Below are positions 17,854 to 25,078 of a stretch of DNA of 64,000 nt, piece after piece. The translations under genes were made by a program, and so were the position numbers. This DNA is from Nocardioides baekrokdamisoli (GTDB taxonomy: Bacteria > Actinomycetota > Actinomycetes > Propionibacteriales > Nocardioidaceae). The stretch covers positions 2,480,001 through 2,544,000 of the forward strand of contig NZ_AP019307.1 of NCBI RefSeq assembly GCF_003945325.1. The letters run 5' to 3'. Every line of letters starts with the position of its first letter. Positions within the stretch are counted from its first letter, which is position 1. The notes below the pieces were generated by a model. The model saw only the letters and a program-made list of their open reading frames with translations, was not told where the DNA came from and made no database searches.

Positions 17854-19208
17854 TCGCCCTGTCGCTGTCGGAGATCGCCGACATCGTCGACGGCGAGCTG
17901 GTTGGCGCCGATGTGACGATCGACGGCCCGGTGGTGATCGACAGTCGCGAGGCGGGGCCCCGAGGCTTGTTCGCCGCGTTCGTCGGCGAGCATGTGGACG
18001 GCCACGACTACGTCGAGGCGGCGCGCGAGCGCGGTGCCGTGGCGGTGCTGGGGAGTCGCGCCACCTCGTTGCCGACGGTCATTGTTGCTGACCCGCAGCG
18101 GGCGTTGCAACGGCTCGCCTCTCACGTGGTCGGAGTGTTGCGTGAAGCCGATTTCCTGACTGTCCTCGCGGTGACCGGATCCCAGGGAAAGACCTCGACG
18201 AAGGACCTGCTCGCGGCCGTGCTGGCCGCAGAGGCTCCGACGGTCGCGACGGCGGGCTCGTACAACAATGAGTTGGGCGTGCCGATCACCGCGCTGCGAG
18301 CGACGCGGGAGACCCGCTTCCTGCTGCTCGAAATGGGCGCACGCGGCGTCGGGCACCTGCGCGAGCTCACCGACTTGATCGCCCCCGACGTCCCGATCGT
18401 GCTGAACGTTGGCACCGCGCATCTGGGGGAGTTCGGGTCGCGAGACGCGATCGCGCTGGCCAAGAGCGAACTGGTCTCGGGCATGGCGGAGGGCGGCATC
18501 GCGATCCTCAACGCCGACGATCCTGCCGTGTCGGCGATGGCCGTCCTCGCGCCGGAGGACACCTTCACCTTCGGCACGGGAGCGGATGCGGACGTACGGG
18601 TCGTCAATCTGCGGCTGGATTCGCGCGGGCGGCCGTCGTTCCGTCTGCACACCGGGCAGGGTGACGCCGACGTGTCGTTGCGGCTCGTCGGTGCGCACCA
18701 GGCCATGAACGCCGCTGCGGCCGCGGCGGCGGCACTGATCGAGGGCGTCCCTCTCGAGACGGTCGTCGAGGCACTGGGGCAGGTCACGGAACTGTCCAAG
18801 TGGCGGATGGAACTCACCGAACGCGACGGCATCACCTTCCTCAACGACGCGTACAACGCGAACCCCGAGTCGATGCGGGCCGGACTGGATGCGCTGGCGA
18901 CGATCGGCGCCGCTGACGACGTGACCCGCACGGTCGCCGTGCTCGGCGAGATGAAGGAGCTCGGCGCGGAGTCGGAGGACGCACACCGCTCTGTCGGCGC
19001 GTACGCCGCCTCGATCGGGATCGACTCCGTGGTCGTGATCGGCGAGCCTGCTCGAGGCACGCACGATGCGTTCCCCGGCAGCGTTTTCCTCTCGACCAAC
19101 GACGAGGCCGTCGACTGGTTGCGCGGACATCTGCGCACTGGCGATGCGGTGCTCTTCAAGGCCTCCAACGGGGCGCGCCTCTATGAGGTCGCCGAAGCCC
19201 TTCGTTAG
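17850..19208 (+). CDS. murF: UDP-MurNAc-tripeptide--D-Ala-D-Ala ligase
   Basis: 452-residue Mur ligase that joins D-Ala-D-Ala to UDP-MurNAc-tripeptide using ATP, the last cytoplasmic step of muropeptide synthesis. The three Mur domains are visible: N-terminal substrate domain with [11 protein letters not shown], central ATPase with P-loop [11 protein letters not shown] near residues 110-120, and C-terminal domain with [14 protein letters not shown] 17850 overlaps the previous stop. ddl, which makes its D-Ala-D-Ala substrate, follows 11 bases after the stop. murF normally lies in the dcw cluster; here it is beside ddl instead, so a second copy may exist elsewhere. Confidence 0.93.
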   Translation: MIALSLSEIADIVDGELVGADVTIDGPVVIDSREAGPRGLFAAFVGEHVDGHDYVEAARERGAVAVLGSRATSLPTVIVADPQRALQRLASHVVGVLREADFLTVLAVTGSQGKTSTKDLLAAVLAAEAPTVATAGSYNNELGVPITALRATRETRFLLLEMGARGVGHLRELTDLIAPDVPIVLNVGTAHLGEFGSRDAIALAKSELVSGMAEGGIAILNADDPAVSAMAVLAPEDTFTFGTGADADVRVVNLRLDSRGRPSFRLHTGQGDADVSLRLVGAHQAMNAAAAAAAALIEGVPLETVVEALGQVTELSKWRMELTERDGITFLNDAYNANPESMRAGLDALATIGAADDVTRTVAVLGEMKELGAESEDAHRSVGAYAASIGIDSVVVIGEPARGTHDAFPGSVFLSTNDEAVDWLRGHLRTGDAVLFKASNGARLYEVAEALR

Positions 19209-19219
19209 GCTCGCGGATC

Positions 19220-20314
19220 ATGGCTGACGCAACGATCCTCCCCTTCACCTCGGGCCGGAAGACACGCGTCGCGCTGCTGTTCGGCGGCCGCTCCGGTGAG
19301 CACTCGATCTCGGCGGCCACCGCGGCTGGTGTCCTGAACGCCATCGATCGCTCCAAGTACGAGGTGGTGCCGATCGGGATCACGCGCGGCGGACAGTGGG
19401 TGCTGACCTCGTCGGACGCCGCCCAGTTCGAACTCGCTGGCGGCCACCTCCCGGAGGTCACCGAGGACTCCGGGAGAGCCCTGGACACGCTCTCGGACGC
19501 CGGTCCGATTGATGTGGTGTTCCCGGTGCTGCACGGCCCGTTCGGTGAGGACGGCACCATCCAGGGACTGCTGGAGATGGCAGGTGTCCGTTACGTCGGC
19601 TGCGGCGTACTCGCCAGTGCCGTCGGCATGGACAAGCACTACATGAAGATCGCGTTGGCAGCTGCCGGTCTGCCGGTGGGCCCGTACGTGGTGGTCCACC
19701 CGCGCGACTGGGAACGCCGACAGGCCGAGATCGTCGCGGAGGCCAGCAAGCTCGACTTCCCGGTCTTCGTGAAGCCCTCGCGTGCAGGCTCCTCGCTCGG
19801 CGTGACCCGTGTCGACGACATCGCGCACCTGGTCGGCGCAGTCGACCTGGCGCGGTTCCACGACCCGAAGGTGCTCATCGAGCAGGGGATCGAAGGCCGC
19901 GAGATCGAGTGCGCCGTGCTGGGCGGACGCGGCGGCGCGCCGGCCCGGGCCTCTGTCCCCGGGGAAGTCGTCGTCGACCACGACGAAGCCGACTTCTACG
20001 ACTTCGAGGCGAAGTACCTCTCCGCATCACAGGCGCGTACGGATGCCCCGGCGGATCTTCCGGAGAGCATCACGGCCACCATCCAGGAGTACGCGGTCCG
20101 CGCGTTCGAGGCGATCGGCGGCGAAGGCCTCTCCCGGGTCGACTCGTTCGTGACGCCCGAAGGCGACGTGATCATCAACGAGATCAACACGATGCCCGGC
20201 TTCACGCCGATCTCGATGTATCCGAAGATGTGGGAAGCCAGCGGGCTCGCGTACCCGGACCTCATCGACCAGCTCATCCAGCTGGCAGTCGAGCGCCCGA
20301 TCGGGCTGAGATGA
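19220..20314 (+). CDS. ddl: D-alanine--D-alanine ligase
   Basis: 364-residue ATP-grasp enzyme making the D-Ala-D-Ala dipeptide for peptidoglycan. Seen: GGRSGEHSIS at the N-terminus, VFPVLHGPFGEDG, FVKPSRAGSSLG for ATP binding, the omega-loop DFYDFEAKY typical of dipeptide (not D-Ala-D-Lac) ligases, and INEINTMPGFT for Mg binding. ATG 19220. It lies in the operon hydrolase-murF-ddl, followed seven bases later by an NTF2-like gene. A shorter, diverged ligase homologue is encoded on the other strand 385 bases downstream. Confidence 0.94.
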   Translation: MADATILPFTSGRKTRVALLFGGRSGEHSISAATAAGVLNAIDRSKYEVVPIGITRGGQWVLTSSDAAQFELAGGHLPEVTEDSGRALDTLSDAGPIDVVFPVLHGPFGEDGTIQGLLEMAGVRYVGCGVLASAVGMDKHYMKIALAAAGLPVGPYVVVHPRDWERRQAEIVAEASKLDFPVFVKPSRAGSSLGVTRVDDIAHLVGAVDLARFHDPKVLIEQGIEGREIECAVLGGRGGAPARASVPGEVVVDHDEADFYDFEAKYLSASQARTDAPADLPESITATIQEYAVRAFEAIGGEGLSRVDSFVTPEGDVIINEINTMPGFTPISMYPKMWEASGLAYPDLIDQLIQLAVERPIGLR

Positions 20315-20321
20315 TCGACGC

Positions 20322-20702
20322 ATGAAGGCATTTCGTGAGCTGGTCGAGGCCGGCGATGTCAGCAACGTCGAGGCCCTGCTCGCACTGGAGGTGCGATTCA
20401 CCAGCCCGGTTGCGTTCAAGCCGTACGACGGCGCGCCGATGGTGGCGGCGATCCTGCGTGCCGCGTTCCGGGTCTTCGAGGACTTCACGTACGTCCGCGA
20501 GGTCACGGACGCGCCCAACTCGGTGCTGGAGTTCACCGCGACCGTCAACGGTCTGGCCATCAACGGAGTCGACATGATCCGGGTGAACGCCGACGGTCTC
20601 ATCGACGACTTCAAGGTCATGGTGCGACCGCTCTCGGCTGCGACTGCACTGGCCGAGCGGATGGGCGTCGAGTTCGCCCAGATCGCCGCAGAGCTGAGCT
20701 AG
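20322..20702 (+). CDS. SnoaL/NTF2-like small protein
   Basis: 126-residue protein with the curved-sheet pattern of the SnoaL/NTF2-like superfamily (DMIRVNADGLIDDFKVMVRP near the C-terminus). Members are polyketide cyclases, isomerases or ligand carriers; the function is unknown here. It starts seven bases after ddl, so it probably ends that operon. Its TAG stop shares CTAG with the TAG of the convergent second ligase gene. Confidence 0.72.
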   Translation: MKAFRELVEAGDVSNVEALLALEVRFTSPVAFKPYDGAPMVAAILRAAFRVFEDFTYVREVTDAPNSVLEFTATVNGLAINGVDMIRVNADGLIDDFKVMVRPLSAATALAERMGVEFAQIAAELS

Positions 20703-21652
20703 CGAGCGACAGCCCGCTCGAGCAGCCCGAGTGCGACGTGCCCCAGCGTGGTGCCTGAGGCGGCACACGCGTACGGGAAGACCGAGGTCTCCGTCGTGCC
20801 CGGGGTGATCGCGACCTCGAGGACCACGTACGAACCGTCCGCGGCGACCAGGAAGTCGCTGCGCGACACGTCGCGCAGACCCAGCGTTTCGTGCGCGCGT
20901 ACGGCGACGTCGCCGAGCTCGTCGAGCAGAGGCTGGGGGAGTTCTGGCTTCGCCAGGCCGACGAACTCGGCGGTGTAGCGCGCCGAGAAGTCGAACTCGT
21001 GACCCTTGGTGAAGTCGATCGCGATCGGCGTCAGCGCCTGTGGGCCATCGGGACCCTCCAGGACGACGACAGAGACATCGATGCCGGGGTAGAACCGCTC
21101 GATCAGCGCGTCGTCGTAGTACGCGTACGTGCCGACGAGAGCCGACGGCAGTTCGGCCAGACCATCCACGCCGGTGACGCCGAGAGCCGAGCCGCCGCGG
21201 GCCGGTTTGACCACGACACGCTCACCCAAGCGGGACAGGACGTGCTCCATGAGCGTGGCCGCACCGACGTCGCGGAAGGTCTGCGAGGACAGGCCGACGC
21301 TGTCCGGCACCGGGATGCCGCCGCGCCGCAGCAACTCGCGCGCGGCGCTCTTGTCGTACGCCAGCCGGCAGGTCTGTGACGTCGAACCGACGTACGGGAC
21401 GTCGATCAGTTCGAGCAGGGTCTGGATCTCGCCGTCCTCGCCGAACTGGCCGTGCAGCGCGGGGAGCACCGCGACGACCTTGTCGCGCTCCAGGTTGTGG
21501 AGCAGGTTGCGGTCGAAGTCGTACGAGGCGACCTCGAGGCCGAGGCCGCGCAACTCGCGGACGAGGTTGCGGCCGCTGGCCAGCGACACGTCGCGCTCAT
21601 GGGAGAGGCCGCCGGCGATGACGGCAATCGAGCCGAAGGAGGGATTGCTCAT
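20699..21652 (-). CDS. Second D-Ala-D-Ala ligase-like ATP-grasp protein
   Basis: 317-residue ATP-grasp protein of the Ddl family, shorter than the ddl gene at 19220 and clearly diverged. Present: AGGLSHERDVSLASGR at the N-terminus, PALHGQFGEDGEIQ, VVKPARGGSALG, and an omega-loop reading HEFDFSARY in place of DFYDFEAKY. At the C-terminal metal-binding region the usual NEINTMPG is replaced by LEVAITPGTTETS, a notable change. It may use D-Ala with a different partner, or another D-amino acid. ATG 21652 starts one base after the stop of the RAM-domain gene, so the two are translationally coupled. Confidence 0.85.
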   Translation of the reverse strand: MSNPSFGSIAVIAGGLSHERDVSLASGRNLVRELRGLGLEVASYDFDRNLLHNLERDKVVAVLPALHGQFGEDGEIQTLLELIDVPYVGSTSQTCRLAYDKSAARELLRRGGIPVPDSVGLSSQTFRDVGAATLMEHVLSRLGERVVVKPARGGSALGVTGVDGLAELPSALVGTYAYYDDALIERFYPGIDVSVVVLEGPDGPQALTPIAIDFTKGHEFDFSARYTAEFVGLAKPELPQPLLDELGDVAVRAHETLGLRDVSRSDFLVAADGSYVVLEVAITPGTTETSVFPYACAASGTTLGHVALGLLERAVAR

Positions 21653-21653
21653 G

Positions 21654-21890
21654 TCAGATGTGCACGACCGGGCAGGTGAGCGTACGAGTGATCCCGTCGA
21701 CTTCCTGGACCTTGGCGACCACGAGCTTCCCGAGCTCGTCGATGTTGCGGGCCTCAGCGCGGACGATGACGTCGTACGGGCCAGTGACGTCCTCCGCGGC
21801 GGTGACGCCATCGATCGCCCCCACGGCGTCGGCGACGTCGTGCGCCTTCCCGACCGCGGTCTGGATCAGGATGTACGCCTGTACGGCCAT
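21654..21890 (-). CDS. Stand-alone Lrp/AsnC RAM (ligand-binding) domain
   Basis: 78-residue protein matching only the C-terminal effector domain of Lrp/AsnC regulators (the RAM domain), without the helix-turn-helix. Family-like stretches are AVQAYILIQTAVGKA and GPYDVIVRAEA. Such proteins bind amino acids and assemble into rings; without a DNA-binding part they may modulate full-length Lrp proteins or sense an amino acid for a partner enzyme. ATG 21890 has AAAGGAG upstream. The ATG of the second D-Ala ligase follows its stop after one base, a pairing that suggests amino-acid sensing linked to that enzyme. Confidence 0.85.
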   Translation of the reverse strand: MAVQAYILIQTAVGKAHDVADAVGAIDGVTAAEDVTGPYDVIVRAEARNIDELGKLVVAKVQEVDGITRTLTCPVVHI

Positions 21891-22008
21891 GGGAACTCCT
21901 TTGGTGGCGGCGCCCGAGTGCGCCGAGTGGGGGTTCCCAACATAGTGCGGACGACGGCGCGCGTCTCCCGTGGTCCGGTGAACGTCGACTGTGAGGTTGG
22001 ATGGAGGC

Positions 22009-22941
22009 GTGGGACAGACGGTGGCAGACCTCGGGGAATTCGGCCTGATCGCGCTGTTGACGCAGCGGTTCAGCCAGGGCGAGCACGTCGTGGTCGGACC
22101 GGGCGATGACGCGGCACTGGTACGCACCAGGCAGGGCCATGTGGTCGCCTCGGCGGACATGATGGTCGAGGGTCGTCATTTCCGACGCGACTGGGTGGCG
22201 GGTTCCGATGTCGGCCACCGGGCAGCCGCACAGAACCTGTCGGACATCAACGCCATGGGCGGTGTCGCACATTCGCTGACGCTCTCGCTGGGCCTGCCAC
22301 CGGATCTCGAGGTCGCCTGGGTGACCGATCTGGCCACGGGCTTCGCTGAGGAGGCCGCCCTGGTCGGAGCGTCGGTGATCGGGGGAGACATCACGTCTGC
22401 GCCCCAGGTCGTCGTGGCGGTGTCCGTACTGGGTGCGGTCAGCCAGGCTCCCGTGCTGCGGTCGGGCGCGCGGCCGGGGGACACGCTGGCTCTCGCCGGG
22501 CGGCAGGGGTGGGCGGCCGGTGGACTCGCCGTACTCGGTCGCGGGTTCCGGTCACCGCGCCTGCTGGTGGATGCCTATCGCCGTCCGGAACCGCCGTACG
22601 CGGCCGGTCCGCAGGCCGCGGCTGCCGGCGCGACCTCGATGATCGATGTGTCCGACGGGCTGTTGTCCGAGACCGGACACATCGCCCAGGCGTCGGGAGT
22701 GGCGATCGACGTACGCTCCGCGGCGTTCGAGATCCCCGAACCGCTCCATGCGGTCGCCGCCGCGACCGGTGCGGACCCGCTCACGATCATCCTCGGTGGG
22801 GGAGACGATCACTCCCTCCTCGCGACGTTCCCGGGAGATCTACCGGAGGGCTGGACCGCCATCGGCACCGTCGCCGAAGGCGAAGGCGTCACTGTCGACG
22901 GAGCTCCGTACGACGGCCCGACGGGGTGGCGCCACTTCTGA
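22009..22941 (+). CDS. thiL: Thiamine-monophosphate kinase
   Basis: 310-residue ThiL, which phosphorylates thiamine monophosphate to thiamine diphosphate. The N-terminal VADLGEFGLIALL, the GPGDDAALV nucleotide-binding segment, SADMMVEGRHF, and the metal-binding ISD-like VSDGLLSE are all present. GTG 22009 gives the usual N-terminus; GTG 21991 and GTG 22021 are alternatives, and the GGAGG directly before 22009 leaves the start slightly uncertain. The last codons and the TGA stop lie in the left arm of a 53-bp inverted repeat. It is convergent with rpmB and divergent from the RAM-domain gene. Confidence 0.92.
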   Translation: MGQTVADLGEFGLIALLTQRFSQGEHVVVGPGDDAALVRTRQGHVVASADMMVEGRHFRRDWVAGSDVGHRAAAQNLSDINAMGGVAHSLTLSLGLPPDLEVAWVTDLATGFAEEAALVGASVIGGDITSAPQVVVAVSVLGAVSQAPVLRSGARPGDTLALAGRQGWAAGGLAVLGRGFRSPRLLVDAYRRPEPPYAAGPQAAAAGATSMIDVSDGLLSETGHIAQASGVAIDVRSAAFEIPEPLHAVAAATGADPLTIILGGGDDHSLLATFPGDLPEGWTAIGTVAEGEGVTVDGAPYDGPTGWRHF

Positions 22942-23077
22942 TCTGGGTGGAAAACGGACTCCCGAAAAACTGACAGACATGTCTGTCTGGGTCTGGGCGT
23001 CACGAGGGTGGGCGATCGTGGGATGACAGACATGTCTGTCAGTTTTTCGGGAGTCCGTTTTCCACCCAGATCAGAAG
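22935..23077. repeat. 53-bp perfect inverted repeat at thiL 3' end
   Basis: Arms 22935-22987 and 23025-23077 are exact reverse complements; the 37-base centre is unrelated. Each arm ends inwards with the 16-bp palindrome GACAGACATGTCTGTC, so the structure is nested. The left arm begins inside the last thiL sense codons and includes its TGA; the right arm therefore holds a mirrored copy of that stop region. No open frame, no T tract. It lies between convergent thiL and rpmB. Confidence 0.92.
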
Positions 23078-23090
23078 CGCCGACAAACAC

Positions 23091-23122
23091 GAAGGCCCCC
23101 GTCCGAGTGGACGAGGGCCTTC
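23091..23122 (-). terminator. Terminator of rpmB
   Basis: Stem GAAGGCCC-N-CGTCC with GGACG-N-GGGCCTTC (one mismatch) around GAGT, 15 bases after the rpmB stop on the minus strand, followed on that strand by GTGTTTGT. It is separate from the inverted repeat beyond it. Confidence 0.7.
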
Positions 23123-23136
23123 GAGAAAAGCTGGGA

Positions 23137-23325
23137 TCAGCGGGTGACCTTGCCGGCCTTGATGCAGCCGGTGCACACGTTCATGCGCTTCGGGGTGCCG
23201 TTGGCGGTGACCGCGCGAACACGCTGAATGTTCGGGTTGAAGCGGCGGTTCGTGATCTTGCGCGACCACGGGCGGTTGTGACCGAAGCCCGGCTTCTTGG
23301 CACAGATGTCGCACACGGCAGCCAT
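23137..23325 (-). CDS. rpmB: 50S ribosomal protein L28
   Basis: 62-residue large-subunit protein L28. It is the zinc-binding (C+) form, with CDIC near the N-terminus and CTGC near the C-terminus, so zinc-dependent; many actinobacteria also keep a C- paralogue for zinc starvation. ATG 23325 has AGGAG at the proper distance. Monocistronic and divergent from the DAK2 gene. Confidence 0.96.
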   Translation of the reverse strand: MAAVCDICAKKPGFGHNRPWSRKITNRRFNPNIQRVRAVTANGTPKRMNVCTGCIKAGKVTR

Positions 23326-23499
23326 CGGAACTCCTGAATATCGTTGACGTCTTGGGGAGCGCAGCGGACAAACCCGCCAGCGCAACCCGACGAGAATAGC
23401 CGACAACGTCCGGCCCGAAGAAATCTGCGGCCTCGCTGGTCGGTACGACCGACCCACTAACCTTGGCGGCGCACGGTCGAGTTCTGAGGAGGAGACAAC

Positions 23500-25074
23500 G
23501 TGATCGACGCTGACCTCTTCCTGCGCTTCGCCGATCTTGCCGTACAAGGCCTCGCCGAGGCACGCGAGGAGATCAACGGCCTCAACGTGTTCCCGGTGCC
23601 CGATGCCGACACCGGTACGAACATGTACCTGACGATGACCGCCGCCCGCGATGCCGCGTACGCCGTGGATCGGACCGATCTGGTCGCGGTGGCACGGGCG
23701 CTCGCGACCGGTGCCCTGACCGGGGCTCGGGGCAACTCCGGCGTGATCACCGCGCAGATCATGGGTGCCGTGGTCCGCCACATCGCCGATGCGTCGCCGG
23801 CCGACGCGTACGCCGGCGTCGTGGCGACCGCCCTCAACTCTGCGGCAGAAGCTGCGTACGCCGCTGTCGGTGACCCGCAGGAGGGCACCATGCTCACCGT
23901 GTGGCGTGAGGCGGCGCGTGCCGGCGCCGCCACCGCCACCGGGCCGGGTGTCCACACAGCCGATGTCGTGGCGGCTGCTGTCGTCGCTGCCCGCGAGGCG
24001 CTGCTGCACACGCCGGAGCAACTCGAGGTTCTGCGTACCGCCGGTGTCGTCGACGCCGGTGGCCGTGGCGCCTGCGTCGTCCTGGAAGCGGCCGAGCAGG
24101 CACTCACTGGACGCAAGCGCGAGCCCGTCAGGTTCCGCGTGGCCCGGCCCGTCGCGGCTCAGGACGAGCCGACCTCCGGACCTGCGTACGAGGTGATGTA
24201 CCTCCTGGACGCTGGTGATGACGCGATTGGTCCGTTGAAGACCGCACTGACACCCCTGGGGGATTCGCTGGTCGTCGTCGGCGCGGAGGGTCTGTGGAAC
24301 GTGCACGTCCACGTTGACGACGCGGGCGCGGCGATCGAGGCCGGCATGGCCGCAGGGCGACCGCACCGGATCAAGATCACCCACTTCGGCCCCCAGCAGG
24401 TTGCGCCGGTACGCCAGGGCCGCGCAGTCGTCGCCGTGAGCGTCGGGGCGGGCCTCACCGAACTGATGCGAGAGTCCGGTGCGACCGTCCTCGAAGGTCG
24501 TGGGCAGTCGAGCGCGAACATCCTCGCCGCCATCCGGGCGACCGGCGCCGCGGAGGTGATCCTGTTGCCCAACGACGAGGACAGTTTGGCCAACGCCGAG
24601 ATCGCCGCCAGTGCGGCGGAGATCGACGACGAGATCAAGGTCGCGGTGATCCCGACGAGGTCGCAGGTACAGGGCTTGGCGGCGCTGGCGGTCCACGACC
24701 CTCAGCGCTCCTTCGACAAGGACGTGCTCGCCGTGGCGACGACGGCCAGTCAGGTACGCCGCGGCGGCGTGACGATCGCGACCCTCAAGGCGTTCACCAG
24801 TGCCGGCCCGTGTGAAGTGGGCGACGTCCTGGGGGCGATCGGTGGCGACTTCGTGGTGGTCGGTTCGGACCTGGTCGCGATCGCGATCGAGGTCGTGGGC
24901 CGCCTCGTCGGCGGTGGTGGCGAACTCGTCACCCTGGTGACCGGCGCGAAGGATCCCGAAGGAACGCTGGCGGCTGCCGTCACGACCTGGCTCGCCGAGA
25001 CACATCCGGCGATCGAGGCGATCACGTACGACGGCGGCCAGGAGCGGTATCCGCTCCTCATCGCGGTGGAATGA
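23500..25074 (+). CDS. DAK2/FakA-like phosphatase-kinase domain protein
   Basis: 524-residue protein of the YloV/FakA family. Residues 1-200 are a DhaL-type (DAK2) kinase domain with NVFPVPDADTGTNM carrying the Mg-binding aspartates and ARGNSGVITAQI for ATP. The remainder is the FakA middle and C-terminal domains. In Firmicutes FakA phosphorylates fatty acids delivered by FakB proteins; in actinobacteria the role is not well established. The GTG start at 23500 is preceded by GAGGAGGAG. recG begins four bases after its stop, the conserved order in many Gram-positive genomes. Confidence 0.88.
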   Translation: MIDADLFLRFADLAVQGLAEAREEINGLNVFPVPDADTGTNMYLTMTAARDAAYAVDRTDLVAVARALATGALTGARGNSGVITAQIMGAVVRHIADASPADAYAGVVATALNSAAEAAYAAVGDPQEGTMLTVWREAARAGAATATGPGVHTADVVAAAVVAAREALLHTPEQLEVLRTAGVVDAGGRGACVVLEAAEQALTGRKREPVRFRVARPVAAQDEPTSGPAYEVMYLLDAGDDAIGPLKTALTPLGDSLVVVGAEGLWNVHVHVDDAGAAIEAGMAAGRPHRIKITHFGPQQVAPVRQGRAVVAVSVGAGLTELMRESGATVLEGRGQSSANILAAIRATGAAEVILLPNDEDSLANAEIAASAAEIDDEIKVAVIPTRSQVQGLAALAVHDPQRSFDKDVLAVATTASQVRRGGVTIATLKAFTSAGPCEVGDVLGAIGGDFVVVGSDLVAIAIEVVGRLVGGGGELVTLVTGAKDPEGTLAAAVTTWLAETHPAIEAITYDGGQERYPLLIAVE

Positions 25075-25078
25075 CGCC

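Noticed and set aside
15902..23077. Long inverted repeats as ends of insertion sequences
   Set aside because: The spacers are only 37-47 bases and contain no transposase frame, and no target-site duplication is seen.
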